Shown piece by piece: positions 42,866-51,153 of a stretch of 64,000 nt of DNA. Positions within the stretch are counted from its first letter, which is position 1. Each line of letters begins with the position of its first letter. Both the position numbers and the translations under genes were made by a program. The notes under the pieces were generated by a model. It worked only from the letters and a program-made list of their open reading frames with translations. It was not told where the DNA came from and made no database searches. Source of the stretch: Holophagales bacterium (GTDB lineage Bacteria > Acidobacteriota > Thermoanaerobaculia > Multivoradales > Multivoraceae); assembly GCA_009843505.1 (NCBI GenBank), contig VYDI01000034.1, positions 124,001 through 188,000 on the forward strand. The letters run 5' to 3'.

Positions 42866-43990
42866 TTGAAGGCAACCGGACAGGAGCATCCCGAAGCGGT
42901 CCTGGGCATCGCCGGCCGCTTCAGGATCGGCGGTCGCGCAATCGCCGCGGTCGAACTGAGGGCCGGCCACATCAACGACTCGTATGTCGTTTCTACCGAG
43001 GCCGGAAGCCGTTTCCTGCTGCAACGAATCAACGGCTACGTGTTCCCGAGTCCGGCCCGGGTCATGGCGAACATCGTGCGGATCACGCGCCACCTCAAGC
43101 GCAAGCTCGGCCCGGGAAGCGCCCGGAACCGACTCACTCTCGTGTCCGCGGTGGACGGAGAGATGTGGACCGAGACGGCTGAAGAGAAGCGTGCCGCCGA
43201 CTGGTGGCGCATGTACGAGCTGATCGAGGACACGACGACCGAACTTCGGGCGTCGACGCCGGAGCAGGCCTTCCTCGCCGCACAGGCGTTCGGCCGCTTC
43301 GAGACGCAGCTCGTCGATCTCCCACCACCACCGCTGTACGAGACGATTCCCGGCTTCCACGACACACTGAGCCGCTTCGAGGCGTTGGACCGGGCGCTCG
43401 CCTCGGCAAGCGATTCGGTCGCTGGCAACGACAGGCGCCGGCAGGCCGTCGCCGAGATCCGGTCAGTCGCCGGTCATCGCGACCTGGCTGCCCGGCTGGG
43501 CGCCGCCGCGGCTCACGACTTGCCGCGGCGCACTGTCCACAACGACTGCAAGATCAGCAACATCCTGTTCGACCGGACAACCGGCGAAGCGCTCTGTGTC
43601 GTTGATCTGGACACCACAATGCCCGGACTGGCCGCTCATGACTTCGGAGACATGGTTCGCTCGATGAGCCACCGAGCCGACGAGGACACCCGCGAAACCA
43701 GCCGCGCGCGAGTCGACCCAGAGCTCTTCACAGCCCTGGCGCAGGGCTACCTGGACGGCGCTGGTTTTCTGACCGCGACGGAGCGTCGCAGCCTGGTCGA
43801 CGGCGCCCTGGTGCTGACGCTCGAGCAGGCGGTGCGCTTCCTCACGGACCACCTGGATGGCAACGTCTACTTTCGGGTCGAGCGCCCCGGCCAGAACCTG
43901 GATCGTTGCCGGGTGCAACTGGCGTTGCTCGAGTCGCTGCTGGCGCGCGACGCGGACCTGCGCCGAGTCGTCGGAGGCGCAACCGCCTAG
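42866..43990 (+). CDS. N-acetylhexosamine-kinase-like (NahK/APH fold) phosphotransferase
   Basis: A 374-residue APH-fold kinase. AGHINDSYVV near residue 35 is the glycine-rich loop; FLLQRINGYVFPSP carries the ATP Lys-equivalent. The catalytic loop is TVHNDCKISNILFD and the metal Asp is in CVVDLDTTMPG. These are NahK hallmarks (anomeric N-acetylhexosamine 1-kinase). TTG start. The sulfatases at 47.3 and 49.7 kb may be functional partners in sulfated amino-sugar use, inferred only. Confidence 0.8.
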   Translation: MKATGQEHPEAVLGIAGRFRIGGRAIAAVELRAGHINDSYVVSTEAGSRFLLQRINGYVFPSPARVMANIVRITRHLKRKLGPGSARNRLTLVSAVDGEMWTETAEEKRAADWWRMYELIEDTTTELRASTPEQAFLAAQAFGRFETQLVDLPPPPLYETIPGFHDTLSRFEALDRALASASDSVAGNDRRRQAVAEIRSVAGHRDLAARLGAAAAHDLPRRTVHNDCKISNILFDRTTGEALCVVDLDTTMPGLAAHDFGDMVRSMSHRADEDTRETSRARVDPELFTALAQGYLDGAGFLTATERRSLVDGALVLTLEQAVRFLTDHLDGNVYFRVERPGQNLDRCRVQLALLESLLARDADLRRVVGGATA

Positions 43991-45316
43991 TCAAAACGCT
44001 TCGAGGTCCCGCTTCCCGCTGACCTGCTTGGGCGGATTGTGGTACGTGCGATTCAAACCGCCGACCGTGTCCCTGACCGTGACCCAGTACTCCACATCGG
44101 ACAGGGCGCCGTAGAACACCCAGTAGTGGCCGTTCAGCACGCGGCCGTCGAGCACCTTGACGACAAGTTCCAGGTTCGCCGGCTCGAAGAACCAGAACAG
44201 GCCCGCGTCGTCGGAGATCGTCACGGGAATGGCGCCACCGCTTCCGAACCTCCCGGCAACGTCGGGATCCACCCAGTGCACCTGGACTTCGAAGCGCCGC
44301 CTCAGGCAGAGGAAGCTGTCGCCGGCCCGACACGGGCCGCTGTAGCCGCCGGTCGTCGCACTTGCCTCTTCCGAGTACTCGAGTCCCTGGCGCCCCTGCG
44401 CGCGCAGACGGAACGTGTAGGGCGTCTCCGAACGAAGGCCGTCGATGCGGACGCGGCCGTCGCCTGCGGACGCCGTCGTCACCTGAGCCCAGCCCGCCGT
44501 CTGGCTGCGTGCCTCCACGTGCAACAGCCCCCTCTCCGCGTCGGCCCATCGTCCCCGCCAGAAGACGATGACGCCAGAGTCCCCCACCGGCTCCGCCGCG
44601 ACGTCGCCGGTGAAGCGCGGTTCCGGCTCGTTCGGATCCGGCTCCCCGGGTTCTTCCTGCTCCAGGCGCTCGACGGTCAACCGCGCCATCGGCCTGTCCG
44701 TAAACTTGCCGCTGCCGCGGATGCTGGTGATCGTGCCCTGCGGCACGGTCGCCGGGTTGTCGAGAGAAAACTCGGTTCCTTCCTCCGTGCCGGCGTCGTA
44801 GGGGAAGAGGTCGACCTCCAGGTCATCGACCCACTGTCCACTGTCGTCGAGCAGCGACCTTGCGGAAACGCCGACAAACCAGTCCGGACTGGGAGCGATC
44901 ATGGTCGCCAGGGTGACGAGCGGATACTGCCTGGTGACCTCGAACTCGATCGTGGTCGACGCAGTGCCGCCTCGCGGCGGCTCCCTCTCCAGCACAGCGA
45001 TGACGTCGGAACTCCGCTCCATCAAGGCTCTGAGGTCCCGCTGGATCCCCAACTCGGCCACCCGCTCCATCTGCCGGCTCGCCCGGCTGCCCGGCTGCCA
45101 GAAGCTCACCTGGTCGTTGTGGACGGCGCCGATCAGCGGCGAGAAGTGCGCCCTGCCCGGCACGCCGCCGGGCGTCACGCTACGCGTCCAGGTGCCGCGG
45201 AAGGTCAGCCGGTAGTTGGCCGAGTCGTCTCCGGCGGATTGCGCCCACACCGGCGCGACCCAACAGGACCAGACGGCGGCAGCCGCCAACACCAGCTTCA
45301 AACGGGACGACCGCAT
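43991..45316 (-). CDS. Exported spondin-domain protein with fibronectin-III and C-terminal domain
   Basis: A 441-residue protein with a signal peptide (AVWSCWVAPVWAQ). Residues 34-215 are a spondin-N domain: YRLTFRGTWTRSVTPGG, AHFSPLIGAVHNDQVSFW and APSPDWFVGVSARSLL are characteristic. Residues 240-320 look like fibronectin type III (YTFRLRAQGRQGLEYSEEA). Residues about 333-441 match the C-terminal domain of the M14 peptidase at 35379 (DDAGLFWFFEPANLELVVKV). It is probably a secreted adhesion or binding protein. It overlaps the next minus-strand gene by 19 bases. Confidence 0.82.
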   Translation of the reverse strand: MRSSRLKLVLAAAAVWSCWVAPVWAQSAGDDSANYRLTFRGTWTRSVTPGGVPGRAHFSPLIGAVHNDQVSFWQPGSRASRQMERVAELGIQRDLRALMERSSDVIAVLEREPPRGGTASTTIEFEVTRQYPLVTLATMIAPSPDWFVGVSARSLLDDSGQWVDDLEVDLFPYDAGTEEGTEFSLDNPATVPQGTITSIRGSGKFTDRPMARLTVERLEQEEPGEPDPNEPEPRFTGDVAAEPVGDSGVIVFWRGRWADAERGLLHVEARSQTAGWAQVTTASAGDGRVRIDGLRSETPYTFRLRAQGRQGLEYSEEASATTGGYSGPCRAGDSFLCLRRRFEVQVHWVDPDVAGRFGSGGAIPVTISDDAGLFWFFEPANLELVVKVLDGRVLNGHYWVFYGALSDVEYWVTVRDTVGGLNRTYHNPPKQVSGKRDLEAF

Positions 45317-46011
45317 GGGTGAATCGGTTCCAGAAACGCCTCGATCACTTCACCGTCAGCCGCCAACCCACCTGATCCCGATTCCGTGACCGCAACCTGC
45401 TCGCCAGACTCCATGGCAGGCCCGAACCAAACGCCCATACGCATCCACTCGTCCTCGGGGCACTCGAACTCGATCAACGTCACGAGGTCTCCGACTTCTT
45501 CCCCGGTCTCGTACAACGTACGACCACGGAACGTGGCCCATCGCCCGGTCAGATCGACCCGCTCCAGGTCGCCACGTCCCAGATTCTCGTCGATGTCCAG
45601 TTCCAGGCCCATCTCACGGAAAGTCACGGACTCACTTGTCTCGCCGTCGAAGAAGGCCCGCAGGTCGTCGCCTCCTCCTCTCACGCGAAGGTAGAAGAAC
45701 CCCTCCTCACGAAACTCTCCTCCCCAGGAGCCGTCTTCCGGTGGCCGGTCCGAAAACACCGCCATCTCCAGGAACAGCGGGATCGAAACGACCGCCGCGG
45801 CGTGATAGCCACCAGGCTCCCGCTCCGCTCCCAGCACCTCCAGAGCCCGGTGCCTGCGCCGCTCGGGATCCTCGTTGTCGGCCGTCACCTGCTGGGCCGT
45901 ACGAACGCCAAAGAACGCCAGGCCGCCCACCAGCATGACCACGAGACCGAGGCAGCCCAGACAACCCAGGAGACCGTAGAACCAGGGTGAGCGGCCCGTC
46001 GACTCCGCCAT
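45298..46011 (-). CDS. Membrane-anchored protein of unknown function
   Basis: The 237-residue protein has one strongly hydrophobic N-terminal span (FYGLLGCLGCLGLVVMLVGGLAFFG), then a mainly acidic soluble domain (LELDIDENLGRGDLERVDLTG). Its C-terminus includes ECPEDEWMRMGVWFGPAMESG. I do not recognise the family. The gene overlaps the spondin-domain gene by 19 bases, so they are probably coupled. ATG start. Confidence 0.6.
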   Translation of the reverse strand: MAESTGRSPWFYGLLGCLGCLGLVVMLVGGLAFFGVRTAQQVTADNEDPERRRHRALEVLGAEREPGGYHAAAVVSIPLFLEMAVFSDRPPEDGSWGGEFREEGFFYLRVRGGGDDLRAFFDGETSESVTFREMGLELDIDENLGRGDLERVDLTGRWATFRGRTLYETGEEVGDLVTLIEFECPEDEWMRMGVWFGPAMESGEQVAVTESGSGGLAADGEVIEAFLEPIHPCGRPV

Positions 46012-46054
46012 CGAGCGACCGTAGCACGGCCGTCGACGCCGCTATGATCCGGAC

Positions 46055-46444
46055 ATGGCGACTCTCGGCCGTCCGATCGCGACACACAGGGCCTCCGCCA
46101 AGGCGGTCGCTCGCGGCACGCCCCTCGAACAGGCGATCCGCGACAAGCTCGAGCAGGCGACCGGCGCCGAAGCGGTCGAGGTCCTGAACGAGAGCCGGAT
46201 GCACAACGTCCCGCCCGAGGCCGAGACCCACTTCCGGGTCGTCGTCGTCAGCAACCGGTTCGAGGGCGCGAACCGGCTGCAGCGGCACCGAGTGATACAC
46301 CGCGCCCTGGCCGACGAACTGGCCGGCCCCGTCCACGCCCTCGCCATCGATGCGCTGACCCCGGCCGAGTGGCGGGCTCGCGGCGAGAGCCGCGGCCTCT
46401 CGCCCGATTGCCGCGGCGGCTCCGGCTTCGACACCGCCGACTAG
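46055..46444 (+). CDS. BolA family protein
   Basis: A 129-residue protein. The BolA core is PLEQAIRDKLEQATGAEAVEVLNES, then HFRVVVVSNRFEGANRLQRHRVIHRAL. BolA proteins work with monothiol glutaredoxins in iron-sulfur handling. The N-terminal 20 and the C-terminal 25 residues are extensions beyond the core. ATG start. The convergent peroxiredoxin gene ends three bases after the stop. Confidence 0.9.
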   Translation: MATLGRPIATHRASAKAVARGTPLEQAIRDKLEQATGAEAVEVLNESRMHNVPPEAETHFRVVVVSNRFEGANRLQRHRVIHRALADELAGPVHALAIDALTPAEWRARGESRGLSPDCRGGSGFDTAD

Positions 46445-46447
46445 CGC

Positions 46448-47104
46448 CTACGGCTGCGGCACCACCCGGATGTACGGCAGGGGCTGCTGCCAGCCCTGGG
46501 GATACTTCGCCCGCGCCGCCTCGTCCGACACCGCCGGCAGGATGATCACGTCATCGCCGTGCTCCCAGTTCGCCGGCGTCGCCACCTGCTCCTTCGCCGT
46601 CAACTGCACGGAGTCGACCAGGCGCAGGATCTCGGCGAAGTTCCGGCCCGTGCTCATCGGGTAGGTGAGAGTCGCCTTGATCCGCTTGTCCGGGCCGATC
46701 ACAAAGACCGAGCGCGCGGTCGCGTTGTCCATCGGCGTCCGACCCTCAGAGGTGTCGCCGGCGTCGGCGGGCAACATGTCGTAGCGCTTCACGATGTCGA
46801 GCGTCGGATCGCCGATCAGCGGGTAGTTCAGTGCGTGACCCTGAGACGCCTCGATGTCCTTCGACCACGCCTGGTGGTCCGACACGCCGTCGACGCTGAT
46901 GCCGATCACCTTGCAGTTGCGGCGGTCGAACTCGGTCTTGAGACCGGCGACGGTCCCCAGTTCAGTCGTACAGACCGGCGTGAAGTCCTTGGGATGAGAG
47001 AACAGAACGCACCAGCCATCGCCGATCCACTCGTGGAAGTCGATCTCTCCCTCCGTGGTCTGGGCGGTGAAGTTGGGAGCCTCGTCGTTGATTCTGAGCG
47101 TCAT
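46448..47104 (-). CDS. 1-Cys peroxiredoxin (Prx6 family)
   Basis: A 218-residue peroxidase. The peroxidatic Cys is in HPKDFTPVCTTELG (PxxxTxxC). PMSTGRNFAEILRLVDSVQL and ATPANWEHGDDVIILP are characteristic of the Prx6 group, and no second resolving Cys is evident. It reduces peroxides, probably in the cytoplasm. ATG. It diverges from the sulfatase gene across 186 bases that hold nested inverted repeats. Confidence 0.93.
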   Translation of the reverse strand: MTLRINDEAPNFTAQTTEGEIDFHEWIGDGWCVLFSHPKDFTPVCTTELGTVAGLKTEFDRRNCKVIGISVDGVSDHQAWSKDIEASQGHALNYPLIGDPTLDIVKRYDMLPADAGDTSEGRTPMDNATARSVFVIGPDKRIKATLTYPMSTGRNFAEILRLVDSVQLTAKEQVATPANWEHGDDVIILPAVSDEAARAKYPQGWQQPLPYIRVVPQP

Positions 47105-47131
47105 GGTTCCTCCGGTCTACTCCGATCTAGC

Positions 47132-47268
47132 GCTAAAGGTGACCATTCTATGAGCTTGCACCGCAGAACGCAGCACCGCGAGTTCCGCGGTGCAAGCTCA
47201 TAGAAGCGGACGGGATGGGCCGAAACACCGAGCTTGCGAGGCGTTTCGGGGCGCTAGTCACGTTTAGC
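47132..47268. repeat. Nested inverted repeats between divergent peroxiredoxin and sulfatase genes
   Basis: Ends GCTAAAGGTGAC (47132-47143) and GTCACGTTTAGC (47257-47268) are inverted with one mismatch. Inside are perfect 19-bp arms TTCTATGAGCTTGCACCGC (47146-47164) and their complement (47187-47205) with a 22-base loop, and CCGAAACACC/GGCGTTTCGG (47220-47249). A competing 8-bp stem GCACCGCG-AGTTC-CGCGGTGC (47173-47193) uses part of the second long arm. The element lies upstream of both genes, so it is not a terminator of either. Confidence 0.75.
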
Positions 47269-47290
47269 CTTCGCAGGATAGAAATGGGCC

Positions 47291-49057
47291 ATGCGCGGCG
47301 CATGTAACGTCCTGCTTTCTGCCGCGCTGACCGCCGCGTGTGCGGCGCCCGGGCCGACCGCTCGCCCCAACGTCGTCCTGTTCCTCGCCGACGACCAGGG
47401 CTGGGGCGACCTGAGCATCCATGGCAACACGAACGTCCGCACGCCGAACCTCGACACGCTGGCGCGGGAGGGCACATCCTTCACCCGGTTCTTCGTCAGT
47501 CCCGTCTGTTCGCCGACGCGCGCGGAACTCCTGACCGGCCGCTACCACCCGCGGACCGGCGTCTACGCCACATCCCGTGGCGGAGAGCGGCTCGACCTGG
47601 ACGAAACGACAATCGCGCAGATCTTCGATGCCGCGGGCTACGCCACCGCGGCCTTCGGCAAGTGGCACAACGGAACGCAGCCCCCCTACCACCCCAACGC
47701 CCGGGGATTCGACGAGTTCTACGGCTTCACATCGGGCCATTGGGGGCACTACTTCGACCCGTCCCTGGACCACAACGGCCGCGTCGTCAGGGGCAACGGC
47801 TACGTCACCGACGACTTCACGGACCGGGCCATCCGGTTCATCGAAGACCATCGAGCCGAGTCCTTCTTCGTCTGGGTCGCCTACAACACGCCCCACAGCC
47901 CGATGCAGGTGCCCGATCGCTGGTGGGTCCGGTTCGACGAAAGCGACCTCCCCCAGCGCCACCGCGACCCCGAAAAGGAAAGTCTCGACCACACCCGGGC
48001 CGCCCTGGCAATGACCGAGAACATCGACTGGAACGTCGGACGGCTTGCTGAGCGCCTGGCGGAGCTCGGTCTCGCCGGCGACACGATCGTCGTCTACCTG
48101 ACGGACAACGGCCCGAACGGCTGGCGCTGGAACGGCGGCATGAAGGGTCGCAAGGGTTCGACGGATGAAGGCGGCGTCCGGTCTCCCTTCTTCGTGCGCT
48201 GGCCGCGTGCCATCGAGGCCGGCACGGTGGTCGATCGGATCGCCGGCGCCATCGACGTGTTGCCGACGCTGGCGGACCTGGCCGGGATCCCTCCCACGAC
48301 AGCCAAAGCCGTCGACGGTCTCAGCCTCAAGCCGCTACTCCTCCCGGGCGCGAGCTCGGCCGACCTCTGGCCTGATCGCCATCTCGTGAGTCACTGGCGC
48401 GGACGGACGAGCGTCCGGAGCCAGCGGTTCCGACTCGACCACGACGGCCGGTTGTTCGACATGGCGGCCGACGCGGGACAACGAATCGACGTAGCGGCCC
48501 GGCACCCGGCCGTTGCCGCGCGCCTGACGGAAGCCCGCAGTGCCTTCATCTCGGAGATCGTGCCCGAGCTGCCGGACGCTGACGGGCGGCCCTTTCCGAT
48601 CGGCCATCCTGAACACGAATCCACCCATCTTCCAGCTCGCGACGCCACCGCCCACGGCGCCATTGAGCGGTCGAGCCGCTACCCGAACGATTCCTACTTC
48701 ACGAACTGGACAAGCCCCGAGGACGCGATCGCGTGGGACGTCGAAGTGCTCGCCGGCGGCCGCTTCGAAGTCGTCCTCTACACCACCTGTGCCGAGAACG
48801 ACGCCGGCGCCCTGGTCGAACTGCGGCTCGGCGAGCAGGCAGTGAGCGGCCGAGTCGACCACGCGAACGACCCGCCGCTGGTCGGAATGGAGGACGACCG
48901 CGTTGAGCGCATCGAGTCCTACGTGAAGGACTTCCAGCCAACGGTCCTGGGCGAGATCGACCTCCAGCCCGGGCGGGGCACTCTGTTCCTGCGGGCGCCG
49001 GAGATCCCGGGCGACCGGGCGATGGACTTCCGCCTGCTGATTCTCCGCCGGCTGTAG
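47291..49057 (+). CDS. Exported sulfatase (arylsulfatase-type)
   Basis: A 588-residue type I sulfatase. The formylglycine motif CSPTR (Cys 73) is intact with LLTGR after it. The metal site begins [28 protein letters not shown] and [20 protein letters not shown] are further active-site segments. A signal peptide with lipobox-like LTAAC (Cys 17) suggests a lipoprotein. The C-terminal 130 residues form a beta-rich extra domain. It needs a formylglycine-generating or anaerobic maturase encoded elsewhere. Substrate unknown. Confidence 0.88.
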   Translation: MRGACNVLLSAALTAACAAPGPTARPNVVLFLADDQGWGDLSIHGNTNVRTPNLDTLAREGTSFTRFFVSPVCSPTRAELLTGRYHPRTGVYATSRGGERLDLDETTIAQIFDAAGYATAAFGKWHNGTQPPYHPNARGFDEFYGFTSGHWGHYFDPSLDHNGRVVRGNGYVTDDFTDRAIRFIEDHRAESFFVWVAYNTPHSPMQVPDRWWVRFDESDLPQRHRDPEKESLDHTRAALAMTENIDWNVGRLAERLAELGLAGDTIVVYLTDNGPNGWRWNGGMKGRKGSTDEGGVRSPFFVRWPRAIEAGTVVDRIAGAIDVLPTLADLAGIPPTTAKAVDGLSLKPLLLPGASSADLWPDRHLVSHWRGRTSVRSQRFRLDHDGRLFDMAADAGQRIDVAARHPAVAARLTEARSAFISEIVPELPDADGRPFPIGHPEHESTHLPARDATAHGAIERSSRYPNDSYFTNWTSPEDAIAWDVEVLAGGRFEVVLYTTCAENDAGALVELRLGEQAVSGRVDHANDPPLVGMEDDRVERIESYVKDFQPTVLGEIDLQPGRGTLFLRAPEIPGDRAMDFRLLILRRL

Positions 49058-49066
49058 CCGCCTTGG

Positions 49067-49522
49067 CTAGTCCGAAGGGCGCTCCTGCTGCGCTTCGATC
49101 AGCCGACGTAGCTCTTCCAGCGCCACGCGGTCGGGCCTCAGATTCGCGGCGCCGTGGATGTAGACGTGCTCGATCTCCGACGCGGCCGCCATCGTGTTCC
49201 AGTGCAGCAGGATGCGCACACAGCGATCAAGGCCGCCGGGCACCGCCATCTCGTGGCCGCACAGCAGAGCGACGTCTCGCCAGCCCATCAAGCGCGCCGC
49301 AAGCGCCGGATACTCGGCTGTCAGGTCGGGGGTCGTGGTGAAGACGGCGCTCGCGACATCCTCCTGCTCGATTCCGTTCGCCTGGACCATCCGCTCCAGC
49401 AGCTCGGCAGTGGCGGTGAGGATCAGCTCGCGGCTGGAACCCTGAACCGTCGTCGCCCCGCGGACGCCGCGGCACACAAGGTGTCTGCGGCGCCAGGAAC
49501 TCGTCTGCGGCCTGCGAGGCAT
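49067..49522 (-). CDS. aroH: Chorismate mutase (AroH type)
   Basis: A 151-residue protein. CRGVRGATTVQGSSRELILTA (with the Arg seen in AroH), IEQEDVASAVFTTTPDLTAEYPA, ARLMGWRDVALLCGHEMAVPGG and EHVYIHGAANLRPD give the complete AroH fold. It converts chorismate to prephenate for Phe/Tyr. ATG 49522 was preferred to an upstream in-frame start, and the 24-residue N-terminal extension is basic. It sits alone between two sulfatase genes on the opposite strand. Confidence 0.9.
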   Translation of the reverse strand: MPRRPQTSSWRRRHLVCRGVRGATTVQGSSRELILTATAELLERMVQANGIEQEDVASAVFTTTPDLTAEYPALAARLMGWRDVALLCGHEMAVPGGLDRCVRILLHWNTMAAASEIEHVYIHGAANLRPDRVALEELRRLIEAQQERPSD

Positions 49523-49653
49523 GGGAGCGAAGTCAGCGGTTACGATCCGAAGCGAAGGGAAGCGGCGAACTGTACCAACCATCTATCTGTCGCCAACCGG
49601 CGCTTGAGTACGCGTGTGCTCGCGGCGTCGCCACCTGCTTCGCGGCTGCGGCG

Positions 49654-51153
49654 GTGCTTCTCACCTCCGCCTGCTCGGGGACCGAGTCAAGCGACACGAC
49701 TCCGCGAGCACACCCCAACATCCTGCTCATCCTCGCCGACGACCTCGGCTACGGCGACCTGGGCGCCTACAACCCGGACTCCCGCATCCCCACTCCCAAC
49801 CTCGACCGGCTGGCCGCCGAGGGTATGCGGCTGACCGACGCCCACAGTCCGTCCTCGGTCTGTACGCCGACCCGGTATGCACTCCTCACCGGCCGCTATG
49901 CGTGGCGTTCCCGGCTCAAGAGCGGCGTCCTGGGCGGCCGATCAACGGCCTTGATCGAACCGGGACGGCAGACTCTGCCTGCCTTCCTGCGGACGAACGG
50001 ATACGCCACTGCCGGCATCGGCAAGTGGCATCTCGGGCTCGGCGCCGACCTGGATCCGAACGACGACACCACCGGCGAAACGGACTACGGCGCGCCGCTC
50101 CGGCCGGGGCCGGTCACGGCGGGCTTCGAGCACTACTTCGGCATCCCCGCCTCCCTCGACATGGAGCCGTACGTCTACATCGAAGACGACGGCGTGCTCG
50201 AAGTCGCGACCGAAACGGTCGAGGCCAGCTCGATGCGGCGTTACGGCGGGGACGGCTACTGGCGCGCCGGCGAGATCGCCCCCGGATTCGATTTCCTCCA
50301 GGTGACCCCGACTCTCTTCGATCGGGCCAGTGGCTACCTGGAACAGCGGGCGGCGGCCGGAGACGACCGCCCCTTCTTCCTCTACCTGCCGCTGCCCTCG
50401 CCTCACACGCCCTGGATGCCGCTGCCCGAGTTCGAAGGCGCGAGCGGCGCCGGCGTCTACGGCGACTTCGTCGCCCAGGTCGACGCCGGCGTCGGCCGGC
50501 TACTCGGCGCGCTCGACTCTCTGGGCCTCGCCTCGAACACCCTGGTCCTGTTCACGAGCGACAACGGCGCGCACTGGCTCGAAGCCGACATCGAGGAGAC
50601 AGGACACCGCGCGAACGGCGCGCTGCGCGGGCAGAAAGCCGACATCCACGAGGGCGGCCACCGCGTCCCTTTCCTGGTCCGTTGGCCCGACCGGATCCCA
50701 GCCGGCTCCGTACGCGGAGAACTAGCCGGCCTCGTCGACGTCTTCCGGACGATCACCTCCCTCCTCGAGGTCGAACTCCCCGGGGGAGTCGCCGAAGACA
50801 GCGTCGACCTCGGGCCGGTACTACGCGGCCAGGACGCGCCGCCGCCCCGCGGCTCGCTGATTCACCACAGCGCGCGCGGCATGTTCGCCATACGGTCTCA
50901 CCAGGCGGAAGGCATGGACGCGCCGCGGAAGTGGAAGCTGATCGAGGGGCTCGGCTCGGGCGGCTTCACCGAGCCACGGCAACTCGCCCCCAAACCCGGA
51001 GGCGCCGCGGGACAGCTCTATGAACTCGTCGCCGATCCGGCCGAGACGAACGACCTCTACCTCGACCGGCCCGACATCGTCGAGCGGCTGACGGCGGAGC
51101 TCGAGGCGATCCGCGGCGCCGACGCGGCGCCCTTGGCGCCGCCGGAACGTTAG
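49654..51153 (+). CDS. Sulfatase (arylsulfatase A-like), N-terminus uncertain
   Basis: A 499-residue type I sulfatase. CTPTR (Cys 70) is the formylglycine site, with LLTGRYAWRSRLKSGV after it. NILLILADDLGYGDLGAYN begins the metal site, IGKWHLGLGADL and LFTSDNGAHWLE follow. Ends with PAETNDLYLDRPDIVERL, typical of arylsulfatase A. GTG 49654 gives only MLLTSAC before the lipobox Cys; in-frame codons upstream (residues ACARGVATCFAAAV) look like a signal peptide but lack ATG, GTG or TTG. Convergent with the PVC-type gene, overlapping by four bases. Confidence 0.85.
   Translation: MLLTSACSGTESSDTTPRAHPNILLILADDLGYGDLGAYNPDSRIPTPNLDRLAAEGMRLTDAHSPSSVCTPTRYALLTGRYAWRSRLKSGVLGGRSTALIEPGRQTLPAFLRTNGYATAGIGKWHLGLGADLDPNDDTTGETDYGAPLRPGPVTAGFEHYFGIPASLDMEPYVYIEDDGVLEVATETVEASSMRRYGGDGYWRAGEIAPGFDFLQVTPTLFDRASGYLEQRAAAGDDRPFFLYLPLPSPHTPWMPLPEFEGASGAGVYGDFVAQVDAGVGRLLGALDSLGLASNTLVLFTSDNGAHWLEADIEETGHRANGALRGQKADIHEGGHRVPFLVRWPDRIPAGSVRGELAGLVDVFRTITSLLEVELPGGVAEDSVDLGPVLRGQDAPPPRGSLIHHSARGMFAIRSHQAEGMDAPRKWKLIEGLGSGGFTEPRQLAPKPGGAAGQLYELVADPAETNDLYLDRPDIVERLTAELEAIRGADAAPLAPPER

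Noticed and set aside
47146..47205. Rho-independent terminator at the 19-bp stem
   Set aside because: Both flanking genes start here and are divergent, so there is no 3' end to terminate.
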